Position numbers and translations under genes: made by a program
Assembly (NCBI GenBank): GCA_029582265.1
Contig: CM055823.1
Coordinates: forward strand, 25,470,569-25,534,568
From: Zoroaster sp. YZ-2022
Taxonomy: Eukaryota > Echinodermata > Asteroidea > Forcipulatida > Zoroasteridae
Direction of reading: 5' to 3'
DNA: 64,000 nucleotides
Notes under the pieces: generated by a model
What the model saw: the letters and a program-made list of their open reading frames with translations, nothing else
Databases searched by the model: none
Told to the model about the DNA's origin: nothing
Shown: in pieces, positions 10,645 through 22,286 of the stretch
How positions within the stretch are numbered: position 1 is the stretch's first letter
How the letters are laid out: each line of letters opens with the position of its first letter

Positions 10645-13600
10645 GGGAGTGTTGGGAACAACAGCTAAAAATGTCTAATCAAATTTTCTATTCAGAAATC
10701 CACACAAAAGTGTGTGAAATATTGATGGATTTTGGCAGGAGTGGGCCTATAGGTGACGCGTTCTATCAGACGGAATTGGGCAGAGCTCGGAACTGAGAAA
10801 TAGCCAAAAAAATTATGTATATGAAACCCTTAATAATGCAATATTATTCTTCTGTAATGCCCGTTGCCAGGGAAAATGAAGTACCTTTGTAAAAAGTTAA
10901 TTACTTAAATTATACCAAATGAAACTTGTAACTTTTAAGGGAAATAACTCCGTTTTGAGTTTTCGTAAAGACAAACTAAAACATTCCGCTAAAATAAGAA
11001 AGCTATCATTGTAAAGCTGAATATCATACTTTCATTATCAACAACCAACTCAATTTTGATTTCTTGCCCAAATCTATTCTGTTTTCGGTAGAACACATAA
11101 CACTAGGCACTGTTGTAATTCGGGTTACGGTATGTTGACCTTTTTCGGTTGAAAAAAAAACCTCCATGATAGTCTCTGAACGAAAAGTGACACGATAATA
11201 TTTTTGTAGTCCCGTGGTTATACACATTGTTATAAGACCCCAAACAGGTTGAATTGCGTGAATAAAAGAAAAAGTACAACAACTGGAACAGGATCCAGAT
11301 GTTTACTGTTCTACTTGGCCCTAACACGCATGGGGTTATATCTGCACAGCTTTTTGAATGGCATATTTTGTTTCGGCTGGAGTGGAAACTTGGTAAAGTA
11401 TCCCTCAAAGGCGATTGTGTTCTTCAAGAATTCGTCTGGTTTTTCCAGCGTTTTATGCTCGGGTATGAACGACCTCAAGCGCAAAGGGAGACGCATCTAT
11501 ACAAAGTTGGCAGGAGAGACACATTGCAGACACAGAAAGCGTTGCGTACGTAAAGCGTTGTTCGTGTCTACTTCTTATATGGTGAAACCATAGAGTAAAA
11601 TGAAACCAATAACAAACAGTTTTCCTTCCAATAAAAAAACCGAGGAGGGGTGTGTAGACGCTTAGAGGCTACGTCCATGATGAGGCCTACATAGCCTAAT
11701 TATGTTTCACCCGTATCACTATATCATTATATGCACCATGTGAACCGTTGTTGACCTTAGCTCTCTGCGAAAAAGACCTTGCCGTTTTTGTTTTGTTTTG
11801 TTTTTTGGGGGTAAAGTATTAGATACGGGTCATTACAATAAATTTTCTTTTTTGTCACACCTTTTGATCGAAACGGGGTAAAAATTTATGCCCTTTAAAC
11901 CTTAATATAAGGCATTAAACAGTTTTACATTTATTTATTTATATGGGGTACTTTCAGAAGTTTAATATACTTGTCTACCAGACTTATGGTACTATTAAAC
12001 GTGGATTTCTAAATACAAGCCTTTTAAGTTACTTTGAAGACCTGAAAGTGCGCCCTCTTTTGCTCGATGGTTTGCTTTCCCTGCAAGATGATGAGCATCA
12101 GCTAAATTAGAATGGACCCAGATCTTATCGATTACCGAACTGTCCCAGAATAAACTGACAAGTTTCGCACCAGCTGAGAAGCTGGTCCTTTAATCCAGTC
12201 GAACAAAGAAGATATGCAAATCAAGTACGCGGTTTCCTTGGAACCTTACCCTGAGGGGGCATTGCCGATGATTTAGACCGCAGCTTATCGGCGGGAGATG
12301 CACTTTAGACCTTGGTGAGCGGTCCGGCGGGCTGTCAACTGTCTGTTATGGTACAAACCACCTCTTCCATCCTCCACACCAAGGAGTGTCTGTTGGAAGT
12401 TTCTTAACGTCATCAGTACGTCGCATGATTCGCTTTATACTGGTAAAACTTTCTGATGTTGTAAGGTTTGACCCAAACAGCAAGAAGCAGCGTTCCGGCA
12501 ATCTAATCTCATCTATTCATCCCTGTCACGGCTGTATTGAGCTCTAGCAATCTGCGCTTTCAGTGGAGAATTAGGATTTTAATCTACAAATACCAGTGTT
12601 CTTTTTAAAGGAAAAAACCGCAGCCGATTAACCGAAATCTTGGCTGGACACTCAACGGCGTAAAATCGATTGGAACCGGGTAACAACAGCGTGGGAAACA
12701 CATCTTGTCAAAAAGTACTTGGTACTATTTGAATCGCAAAGACTGAACACCATGAGCGAGACACCGATGGTAATAGATTCACCTGATGATTTCGAAAGGA
12801 ACAAGAAAGAGAAAGGTATAGTGTAGTGTATAAATAAATATTCCCATTTACAAGGAGATAAATAAGCGCTCTAGTTTTTCCAAGGTTGGACATCGTTTTA
12901 TACGTAATTTCCACTAGATTGCAAAGGATTTAAACATCGTGGACCAACGATGGATCCTCCTTTAGTCAGTGGAAGGTGGTATCCGGCTAACTACATGCCG
13001 TCTTCGTTATTTCTATATTTCCTCTTCGAAAGTATCTGAGAGAGGAGCGACAAGTATGCTATAATTAAGTACAAATACGCGTTATGCAGATCATAAATTC
13101 TTATAATCATCGTTTGTGAAACACGAAACAAAAACAAAACAATATTTCCCCAAGTTCAATGCGCCTTTCACTCAAACAAAAAGCTTTCAGATTGTCCGTA
13201 TTCATTCTAACGTGGAATTAACATCTCTGGATGACAGAGTAATTCATTTGCGATTAATTGCATAAGATAACAGCACCTCAGAGGGAAATATTTATTCCAC
13301 CATCAAATTAACACCAATAAAGTTTTCATGTTAATCTGCGATCATTAATCGATCATCATTGTTCTACGAACCAGGGACGTATCCAGCAATTACCATTATA
13401 TTGTCAGGGTTTAGATAATTACTCTTTCTAAATTGTCTTCAAGTTTCGTATAGAGGTTTAAGGCCTTGTCCTTGGTCTGTCTGTCAGCGTCCCGTTTTCT
13501 GTTGTTCCCCCGGGTGGCGGGCCACGGTTCACGATTTAACATTTAGCATTGTCTATCTGGCCACAAATCAGATTATCGACAAGATCAAGAAAATATTGAT

Positions 13601-14512
13601 CCGCGTGTTGACCTTTTTCTATTGAAAGCGAGAGAATAAATTGATACTTGCTGAGACGCATCACCCGTTATGTTGGACGGATTATTACAACACTCTTATC
13701 AGTGGATTTATAACAACAACAAAAAATAAATAAATAAAACCTCATACATTCTTTCCAAATGCATCAATTGTGTTTGTGTTTTTTCATTAATCATTGTTTG
13801 ACAATCCACGACGATATACCGGTATATATTTTGACAGATTTTGGCGACTGGAAACAAATAACGATGCTTGTTGCATACCATACATACATGCACTGTCCTT
13901 GAGGTACACTCCGTCAAGTGTTTTCATCGACATACCGACGACATAAAAATAAGATGAAACCACGTTTTTTAAAGATTTTATAGGCTTAAAGGGTTATTCC
14001 GTGGGAATGTATCTCCCTCATAATTGTTGGTTAAAATCTGTAGGCCAAAGAAAGTTAATTACTTTCAGATTTAGTACAATCCAACATCCACAATGTGCAC
14101 GCAATTTGAAGCCAACGCGCGGAGTTGCTTTTTGTATCAAACCTTAGTCTGACCCATGCTAACAAACCGCAATTATTCATTAAAACCCTAACCCCCTTGA
14201 AACTCGTCACTGGAAACAGCCTCAATCCTTCAAAATCAACCGATACCGGTATGGGTTTTATTGCAGGATCCCTTCTACCACAATCCTTCAAAATCAACTC
14301 CTATGATTTTATGCAGGACTCCCGTACTGTTTCCAATCCTTTATAAAACCAACTGACATTACATCATTGATTTTTGGTAGGCTAAATCAGTGGGATTTCA
14401 AATCCTACCTCAATCCTATAAAATCATTCGAATCCTCTCGTTTTACCGGGTAGCGTTGAGTACATGTAGTCGGTCATGATACGGATAGTCGGATACGAAT
14501 TGAAGTTTTAAT
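10645..14512. other. intergenic, mostly featureless
   Basis: Besides the small open frame at 11311-11496 no gene is recognised. The GC-richer part near 12100-12560 and the TAAT-rich part near 13200-13350 could be regulatory, but nothing specific can be shown. A short partial repetition of AATCCTTCAAAATCAAC occurs near 14225-14300. Confidence 0.4.
11311..11496 (-). CDS. possible coding exon, unknown protein
   Basis: An open frame of 61 codons ends in TAG. Its codon choice looks protein-like, with third positions richer in G and C than the surroundings and a mixed hydrophilic composition including PEHKTLEKPDEFLKNT and a basic C-terminus. The ATG is directly preceded by TTTGTATAG, which follows a pyrimidine-rich stretch, so it may be an internal or terminal exon joined at a 3' splice site instead of a true start. 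The opposite strand is also open (11249-11593), which weakens the case. No family is recognised and no partner exon was found upstream on the minus strand. Confidence 0.3.
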   Translation of the reverse strand: MRLPLRLRSFIPEHKTLEKPDEFLKNTIAFEGYFTKFPLQPKQNMPFKKLCRYNPMRVRAK

Positions 14513-14520
14513 ACATCGGG

Positions 14521-15069
14521 CAGTGGCGTAGCTAGCGGGGGGGCAGGGGGGCGGCCGCCCCCAGGCTCCAGTTCCAGAATAAGTGGGCCCCCCCTAACAC
14601 ATGCGAATTTTTTTCACATGCTTATGGGACTGAATGACGGGCCCACCAGCAGGCAGGACTATACAGGCAGGGCCGGATTTAGACCTTGAGGGGCCCGGGG
14701 CACTTCAGGTTCGGGGGCCCCTCGACATAGAAATTAAATTACATGACAAATAAAAAATGAACTAAAATGAATGATAAACCGCATTTCTTCGAAATAAATA
14801 TAAAACTAATTTTATAATTATTACATTTTTTTATATAAAGGAAGTCCTTAGTCTGGGGGCCCTCTGGCAGGGGGGCCCGGGGCAATTGCCCCCTTTGCCC
14901 CCTTATAAATCCGGCCCTGTATACAGGGCCACTTTTACACAAGGACAAAAGGGTAGTTGCCCACGGCCCCAGGTAAAGAGGGGACCCTAAAAATCTGTAA
15001 AATCTGATTGGTGGGCCCCCTGGGATCCGATTCGCCACCCCCTGGCGAACATAGCCAGCTACGCCACTG
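14521..15069. mobile_element. hAT MITE (outer element)
   Basis: The terminal inverted repeats CAGTGGCGTAGCTAG and (right end, complement) CAGTGGCGTAGCTGG bound a 549-bp element. The eight bases ACATCGGG are directly repeated at 14513-14520 and 15070-15077, the hallmark target-site duplication of hAT transposons. No transposase is present, so it must be mobilised in trans. It was later interrupted by the element at 14668-14919. Confidence 0.92.
14668..14919. mobile_element. hAT MITE nested inside another hAT MITE
   Basis: The terminal inverted repeats CAGGGCCGGATTTA and TAAATCCGGCCCTG bound a 252-bp element. The eight bases TATACAGG repeat exactly at 14660-14667 and 14920-14927. It is a different hAT subfamily from the host element, and the interruption gives the order of insertion. 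Confidence 0.92.
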
Positions 15070-15250
15070 ACATCGGGCAGTTATTTTAAGTGGAATATCT
15101 CATATTTGAAAGTCGTTTACTTCCTTCCAAGGTAGATAAAAGTGTATGCCAATCGGTATACAAATAAAATTGATTGTAATAGTGCAACACACGTGGACGC
15201 CGAAGCATGCATCTGAACGGGAACAATATTGGTATTTGATCGTGTGTAAC

Positions 15251-15318
15251 CTCTCACATTTCAATCATTTCAATCCTCTCTCATTTCAATCCTCTCTCAT
15301 TTCAATCCTCTCTCATTT
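15251..15318. repeat. 16-bp tandem repeat
   Basis: About four head-to-tail copies of ATTTCAATCCTCTCTC. The spacing is too regular and there are no unique spacers, so it is not a CRISPR array. Confidence 0.8.
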
Positions 15319-15512
15319 TCAAGAAATATATCATAAAACTATAAACATGTGAAAGCTTTATATCACAAAAGGTCTTCACGTTTTTTGAGCAAAAGGACGA
15401 AAAACGATAAAATATTTAACAAGTTGGTGGGCGTCAACTTTTTGTTAATTTGACATATCAGTTCGTGTTTTCTCTAAGATGAAAGCACCTCTGCACAATG
15501 ATTGACACTTTA

Positions 15513-15822
15513 GGCCAAAGAAGTCTCCGGTTTCTGGTCATCGGTCGGCTTCAAAGTCGGTGTGGTGACGCGCTTTCTTTTGCCAACATGGAAATACGTG
15601 ATTCATTGTATACGCGGGGACCAAATTTCCCATATACATGTACAGTGGTGGCTAAGAGCTAAATCGGGCAAACCTTCCAGTCGATCGAGCAATTTTGGCT
15701 GCAATTGGACATCGTTTCATACCAAAATAATAATAAATAAATAAAATTTAAATTGCCGACGCGCGGGTCTGAGGCGACGCGCGCGACACCAGAAAACCGG
15801 AGCTCTTTTCTTTTTTTTGGCC
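15513..15822. mobile_element. Harbinger-like MITE (copy 1)
   Basis: Inverted ends GGCCAAAGAAGTCTCCGG at the left and, at the right, the related inverted end running through CCGGAGCTC into TTTTTTTTGGCC. The internal block AATTTTGGCTGCAATTGGAC is shared with the copies at 30711 and 56690. The flanks TTA and TCA resemble a 3-bp TWA duplication with one change. No transposase. Confidence 0.75.
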
Positions 15823-16383
15823 TCAGCAACTGTAGAGATTTTTAGATAATTTTTTTTAAATAATCTGGTAATCTCCAATGCTGTACCTTCCCTTTAAAAG
15901 ACTTTGGTCTGAAATAATGTCCCATCCCATTACAATGGACAACATTCATGAATCGATTTAATTATCAACATTTTAATTTGTTCAAGTTGTACACTCCAAA
16001 AGAGCAATTTATCACCAGGTGGACACATTATACATACAGTGTCATAGGTGATATCAACTGATGATTTTGACGCTCATTAACTAACAGAGAAACTCTGACG
16101 CCAAATGATCGCTGCCATGGAGACCAACGTAAATGCTAATTGTCATCGTGGGAGACCAGACGATATTGTCAATTGAACTTTGCGTTAAAACGAACAATGG
16201 ATAATAAGTTTGTTTTAAATAAAATTAAAGGAAAGGTAGGCCTAAGATCACCTCAGACAAAAGAAATTATATCTAGGGAAGATTAATACTGAAGTAAGTT
16301 TTTCATTAAAATCCGACAATGTTATTTTGAATAACTGATTTCAATCAGGTTTATTGTGTCGGGAGATAAACAATTGATTTTAT
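15823..16383. other. intergenic spacer
   Basis: No gene or known repeat recognised. Just before the next SINE, TGTCGGGAGATAAACAA (about 16347-16363) is the reverse complement of sequence next to the family B SINE at 8985. Confidence 0.4.
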
Positions 16384-16553
16384 TTTGCCCTACACCGACG
16401 TGTATATAGCACTGTATACTCAGTGCTTTCCGAGTGTCTGTGGAAAAACTTCACAGGCGACTCGGGCGGGATTCGAACCCACGACCTCCTGCTTAATAGT
16501 GTAGACGTCTTAACCTCTCGACCACCGAGCTTGCCCGATGACGATTGGCCGGC
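16384..16553 (-). mobile_element. tRNA-derived SINE, family B (copy 2)
   Basis: On the minus strand it has the tRNA-like head with box A GGTGGTCGAGAGGTTAAG and box B GGTTCGAATCCCGCC, then the same short body as at 8822-8985 with only scattered differences. Confidence 0.85.
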
Positions 16554-16662
16554 TAGAATATCCTATATAGCAGCGGGTTCCGCGATATATATAGGTTGAT
16601 TTCAAGCAGCCTACAGGTTGATTTCAAGTAGCCTACGGCATTTCCCAGAGTCCGGCATTCTC

Positions 16663-16775
16663 CTGAGGACGATCAGAAGCATACTGATCGAAACGTCGAG
16701 TTGTAACCTCCAGTTCTTTTCAGAACTAATTACAACTCAATAGAGAATTTCACATGGTGTCACCGCAATTAGTCT
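16663..16775 (+). repeat. dispersed repeat with hammerhead-like motif (copy 1)
   Basis: CTGAGGA is followed by a perfect 7-bp hairpin stem (CGATCAG/CTGATCG) and then AAACGTC, next a second strong stem (GAGTTGTAA/TTACAACTC), and the end CACATGGTGTCACC. The arrangement of a CUGANGA box, a stem and a GAAAC box recalls hammerhead ribozymes, but one extra C follows CTGAGGA. Other copies are at 19621, 25226 and 28657. Confidence 0.65.
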
Positions 16776-16890
16776 TACTTATCCTCTTCACCATGCAAAG
16801 ATACAAGTTTTACCTAAAAGAAAACGTGTTGGTCCATATCTTAGTATATAACACTTTTGTTCGTGAAAATTAAAATAAATAAAAAATTCA

Positions 16891-16963
16891 CGACCACGAA
16901 GGGACTCGAACCCTCAATCTTCCGATTCGAAGTCGGACGCCTTATCCATTAGGCCACGCGGCC
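16891..16963 (-). tRNA. tRNA-Arg (anticodon TCG)
   Basis: A complete 73-base cloverleaf on the minus strand. The acceptor stem is GGCCGCG with CGTGGTC, the D-arm GGCCTAATGGATAAGGC, the anticodon loop CTTCGAA (anticodon TCG) and the T-arm GAGGG-TTCGAGT-CCCTT. Box A and box B of the internal Pol III promoter are intact. Six Ts follow on the transcribed strand (16881-16886). Of the two Arg genes here this is the canonical one. Confidence 0.93.
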
Positions 16964-17865
16964 GACGTGTATATATTCATTGTTATTATAGGTTTGACTC
17001 TCGGTTCATTGAATGACCACGTGTGAGAAAAGTGGTTACAAGGACGTACCCGCTTGGATAATTAAAGATACACACCGCCTTTGTCGCGCGAAATTGGGCG
17101 ATAAAAAACGCCCCTCAACATTTCATTGTTTTACATACATGGTTGGAAAGATCTTTCAAAAGTAGAATATAATTGTCCACACAAGTACCCCTGAAAAATG
17201 CGTCGTTTTTCTGTTATTGTACAAAAACCAATGTCATGTGACTTTCTTGAACCAAAATTTTTCCAGAAAACTCACGAGGACAAAAGTTATAGTCGCACTT
17301 TCAGACGTTTAAAAAGTTTATTACTGAACCAAATTCAAGAATAATTATTTTTTATAGTTCATTGATACATGACAAAAGTGAAATGATTTTGAAACAATGA
17401 GTGAAAATTGTCAAAATCGACAAAAAGACGAAAGTCTTGGCACTTTCCCGAGACACCGGGAACCGAACCAAGACTGTACCAGTACAGCCATGGGCGCCAG
17501 CGCGGCAAAGCGCCCGAGGCGTGAGCCCGCTGGTTAGGCCATAAATATATGAACACTTTTTGCGTGGAAGCGTATAGCAGGGTCTCGACCACTTGGTGCT
17601 TTTCGTGTCGTGTATTTTGAATTACGATACTGCCAGCGAGTTTAGTTTTGGAAACAACAATAACGTATTTATTTGGAACATCGTCACAGGCCCTTCATCA
17701 TATCAACGCCAATAAAAAGTGACAAAAACTGTTCAGTTTGGAAGGCCATCCGTCAAAATCAACGCTAGAATTTCTACCGAGCGGGCTGGGCGAAGAAAGG
17801 CTCACCTTCTACGGCAAAACGACGCATGCCTGGCGACCATTGACGGGCCAGCCAACCTCAAATGA
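16964..17865. other. intergenic, possible old SINE
   Basis: A GC-rich block at about 17440-17540 contains GGTTCGGTTCCCGG on the minus strand, loosely like a box B, and may be a decayed tRNA-derived SINE. Nothing else is supported. Confidence 0.35.
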
Positions 17866-19225
17866 TGGCAAACACTCAGGGATTTGATTGTTGAACGTGA
17901 TGGTGACCATGATGATACTATGAATAATGTCGCATTTGTAGGATTATTGTTGGACAGGTAAGAGTAATAAAAGAGAAGTATTGTTTGATAATATAATACT
18001 CGTAGGGCTTTTTGTGTGGCTGTAGGCTATGCTGAACTCTTATGATGAATTTCTGTTAGCTATCACTTTATTTTTGATAGTTCCTATAGCCAAGGCCCAA
18101 TGATATTGTGATGATGTTTACAATACAGACATGATAATTATGAGATATAGTTTAGAAAGCGGAACAATTTCCAGTGAATTAGTTGTAATTTCCACCATCA
18201 ATGCCCAGGTATTTTGTGGGGAAGATGGTCAAAAGGGGTCATGGTGAAAATTCAAACATGGACTGGAGGAAATAGCATCAGGTACCATTATTCCCCTAAA
18301 GTACGAGTACGAGTACGAGTTATATTTAAATGGATTTTTAATATGCACCATGTCCATCATATCCACCATTATTTCATTAACTGTTAAGTTTTGTTTTATA
18401 GGTATGAGAAAACATCACTGCCAGTATTTTTACTTGCATCAACACCTGGTAGAGTTCAGCCTGATTCCATTTTCAGTATTCACAGCTACAAAGCATTGCC
18501 AAGGTAGAGTAAATCTTGGATTAATTCAGATGTTTTTTATCCCATAATTTTTGTGTATGTATAGAAAACTTAGTTGATGTAAATATTTGTTTTTCTATCA
18601 AACAAAATCAGATTTACAGAAACAATTTCTCATTTAGAAAAAAATGAAGTTGTGCATTCAGGTTTTCCCCCTTGTGCAATGCTTAATGTTAACTTGTCCA
18701 TATTAAAGGGGCAATATCACGATCAGAGCAGACTTTCAACAGGGCATGGAATTGGTGTCCTAGTTTAAGATGAACACAGTGACTGAAACTTACTGGCTCA
18801 TTTATGCAGAAGCAATGATAATATGACCTTATCATGTGGGATATTATTTTCAGTCACAGAGATAATCTAATACTAGCACTCCGATTCCATGCCCTGTTGA
18901 TCGTGACCGTTGACCTCTTAAAGGGAAAGAACAATATTGGTTATAATTTGAAGTGTGTGTGTGAATGATAAGTGTACTGTAGCACTAATAATTAGTCAAA
19001 GTAGCTTTACATGTGTTATTCATGGCTGGCTATTGTGTTATTTATGTCTTTGTGGTCAGTTTCATTTCTCAACTGCTAGAGTAATCAGTTCAATGTAATA
19101 TTTCTTTTGTAAGATTATATACATATTTGTTCATGTTTGGTCCATAGATGAGATGAAGGGAGATGGAGACAGAGACGAATGCTCAGTTCATCATGTCACC
19201 TACGTATGTGAATGGGGATCAGTAA
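17866..19225 (+). CDS. small spliced gene, unknown function
   Basis: Three exons are proposed. Exon A is open from 17866 (candidate ATG at 17920, MNNVAFVGLLLDR) and ends at 17957 before a strong donor, ACAG|GTAAGAG. Exon B, 18402-18503 (102 nt), follows TTGTTTTATAG and ends CCAAG|GTAGAG; it codes for a stretch with YEKTSLPVFLLASTPGR and SIFSIHSYKALPR. Exon C is taken from 19159 to a TAA at 19223-19225 (EMETETNAQFIMSPTYVNG). Introns after A and B are both phase 2 and the frame stays open. The acceptor for exon C is weak; the nearby acceptor at 19148 would give a stop at once in this phase. With TAG directly after ALPR, exon B could instead be the terminal exon. An AATAAA at 20905 could end the transcript. 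The protein is not recognised and upstream exons may be missing. Confidence 0.45.
18402..18503 (+). CDS. internal exon B of the 17.9-19.2 kb gene
   Basis: 102 nt between a pyrimidine-rich acceptor and a GT donor, open in one frame throughout with protein-like composition. This is the best supported exon of that gene model. Confidence 0.5.
18703..18921. mobile_element. fold-back MITE, TTAA-flanked family (copy 1)
   Basis: The left arm TTAAAGGGGCAATATCACG... and the right arm form long inverted repeats that include CAACAGGGCATGGAAT and TTTCAGTCAC. Flanked by TTAA on both sides, which may be the target duplication. It sits in the last intron of the small gene. Full copies are at 41863 and 55013; right halves lie in the 49.5-54 kb repeats. 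Confidence 0.8.
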
Positions 19226-22200
19226 ACGGAAGCCTGCAACATCCCACTTACTAGCAGACATTCCACTGAATAAGAGTTTTCTCAAGATTACCTACTACAT
19301 CAACTTCAGGTTTGTTACGGGTGCCATCCAATCAAAAGTTTCTAGGAAGTATAGAGGACATGTCGTACTTTCAAGACCCTCAAAAATTGCCAAAAATTGC
19401 AGGTATAACATAAAAATGTTTCAAGGCAACTGACAGCCCTCAACCCCCCCTCCACCACACCCAAACAAATTACTCTATTAGTATTATGTACTACCTTGAA
19501 AATGTTGAGATTTTGAAGCTTCACATGGTGGAAGAACAGTAGGAGTAGGAGTAATTATCTTTCAAGAATAGTAAATAGCATTGGTTCTGACAAGAACTGG
19601 CAGTGACATTACTTTGTTTCAATCAGTATACTCTGATTGTCTTCAGGGGGATGAAGATGATCAGAGTATACCGATGGAAACGTCAAGTTATCTCACCACC
19701 AGTTCTTCTAAGACCCAACAGTATTAAACTGTAGAGGTAGTTACATGGTGCTACCACAAACCTCATTATATGCATAATGATATTGACACTAGCCCAACAC
19801 ATGCTTTTCAAAACCATGCCAGATGATAAATCAACATGTAAAAACACTCATATGAAAATAGTTCGCCAGGGTTGTAGGTAGCCAGATCAACTTATTCAGC
19901 ATTGTTATGGGCATAAAGTCACAAAGTTGATTTATGGTAGTAACTGGATTAAACGTGGATCAAAGGACAGGAAGTTGGGGTTAAATTGATTGGGGGGGGG
20001 GGGGGTGCTGGGGTTACTGAAGACACTGAATCATGGAGGAGCATATAAACATTTCCCCTTTCTTTGTATTTCCAACTTTACCAAGGAAAAGTTACCCTGT
20101 GAGAGACGAGTCTTTACACTACTGATATTTCCATTTCCAGGTTGTAAATAATTTTCGCTACATGGAACATGAAAGTTTGCTAATAATTGAGCATTTCATC
20201 CATGTTCATGTACCACAGAGTCTACTCAAATAGCTCATGTCTGCAGTTTTCAAAGCTTGTATGGATATCAGCTAATTAACCTTTCATTAGAAAACAAGCT
20301 TATAACTACTACATGATAACGTTGCAAGAAAGTTTGCATTCATGTTTTCTCTCTCCCCCTGCCCTCAGCAGAAGAGTTGTCAAAAAGTAAGGCCACAAGT
20401 GTAATTAGCCAATTGACAATTCAAACAAAATCCACTTGATCAAATCTGATAATTGCTTAGCCTTTTCATTTTGTTTATGTACAAACCTTTAAATTCTAGA
20501 TTTAGATAAAGCCAACATTGGTATTTTATCTTGGTATTAAGTCTTGTACAAAAATAAATTTAATTGATGGACTGCATGTTTATATACTGAGAGTGATCTT
20601 TATTTATAATATACTTCACTTTCAACTCAAGTTTATAATGAACAAAAATATGATAAATTGACAATGATAGTAACACTGTAATCAAGCATCTCCTTATTGT
20701 GACATGCTTATAAATTGTCTTTGTTTTCACCTATACTGCAAATAATTAAACATCATTTATAAAATTTGAAAACAAATTCTACATTGCTTTTTACATTTTC
20801 AAGGTTGTACACATATTTGGCAAAATGTCTGTAGCTGCTTCCAATCTATAGAATTATAAGCTAAAGATCAGATGCCATTTTTGTACATAAATGTTTAGAC
20901 ATTGAAATAAAGAGTTGTATGGGTGCTTGTATATTGCTAATAAAAAAATGAAATACATATTTATTTTAACTGTCCATTTGTAGTTCCACTCTTCCCCCCC
21001 ACAATCAATTAAAACCACTTTGCTGACCTGCCTATTGTAAACAACCTAATAATGAGTGTACATGGCCTTACACATGTAACAAGTGAAATGACTTCAGTAT
21101 AAATGAACCCAACCATGATCCTTTTTGTTGACAAGAAAACTGAATCAATCTGCATTATAAATGTACGCTCTGTATGTACGATTTAGTAACAGTTCAGAAT
21201 AGGTGACATTCAGGGGCTGTCATTGGAATCGGTAATTTTGGAATAAAATGCCTGCCCCCCCCCCCCCTCCCTCCAAGTTTTTGGTGATGGCATGTACTGC
21301 CACTGGTGATGAACCAACACATTTGTTTTCTAAAATTCTTTGGACTATCATTGCAGCACTATAGAATCCAAGAACTAGGGAGGGGAGGGGAGGGGCAAAC
21401 AAGCAATAAAAGTAAGGGCCCAGACACAGGCCTATGCTTGATTCCAAATTACCAATTCCATTGACCAAGACTGGTGCTTCATTATGTCGAGAATCACACC
21501 CAGCATCAATTCTGCATAGCTGAAGTACCCAGATGTTTCTGTCCTCTTTCTGAAAAAAATTTAAGATTGAAAAGAGGAGTAAGGGCTTAGATTTTAATAA
21601 ATTCAACATTATCAACAATCACTGGGAAATAAGGTAAAACATTGTTTAACTGATATAGAATGGAAAGGTGGTTATCAGATAGACCCCTTCTCTTGGACTG
21701 AAATGCCAGTACTGCTATACATGTAGCAAAAAATAATAACAAATTATACTAAACCTTAATTTTTTTGTAATAAACAACCATTAAAATTAAATGAAACGTT
21801 CATCATTCATATTTGATAATGAACATTAATTTCAACCCTGTAACACGTTAACATTAGATCTCACGAAAAATAGTATAAAACCTGTGAAAATTTATTAAAA
21901 ATAGGGGCTCCCCCTCGTGTTTCACAAAGTTATATCTGGTAACGTTTTGTATATTTTACATAATTATTTTTTCTCTCTCTCTCTAAGATAAAAGCACTTC
22001 GGACAAATTAATTTGGTCATAACTAAGGCCTGTGTCCAAGACCTGACCAAATAAAAATGTTTGATAATATTTTGAGAATATGAAAATCTAAACCAAAATT
22101 GAAGCTTCCCTTTCAACATTTTTCCTGTCAAATATATGAGTATGTAATCAGGGGTTAGGGCAATTTCACATAATTGCCAGGGGACATTGTCATGATTGTG

Positions 22201-22286
22201 TTCATCATGTACAGTCCTGTACACCATGTACTGTCTACCATTACCATTTTTTAATTTTATAGCAATGCAAACTATATTGATCATGA
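19226..22286. other. 3' flank/intergenic, no gene recognised
   Basis: It holds the 19621 repeat, a poly-G run at 19994, an AATAAA at 20905 that may be the poly(A) signal of the upstream gene, and a weak fold-back around 21205-21470 (GGAATCGGTAATTTTGGAA against an inverted GGAATTGGTAATTTGGAAT). A 132-codon minus-strand frame at 21220-21618 spans that fold-back and poly-C and is judged non-coding. Confidence 0.4.
19621..19756 (+). repeat. dispersed repeat with hammerhead-like motif (copy 2, diverged)
   Basis: Contains GATCAGAGTATACCGATGGAAACGTC preceded by an inverted partial copy (AATCAGTATACTCTGATTG), so two motif halves face each other. Ends near TTACATGGTGCTACCAC. Confidence 0.55.

Noticed and set aside
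15251..15318. CRISPR-like repeat
   Set aside because: Direct tandem 16-bp repeats without unique spacers in a eukaryotic genome.
21220..21618. 132-codon minus-strand open frame
   Set aside because: Runs through poly-C/G and a fold-back structure; composition is an artefact of these.
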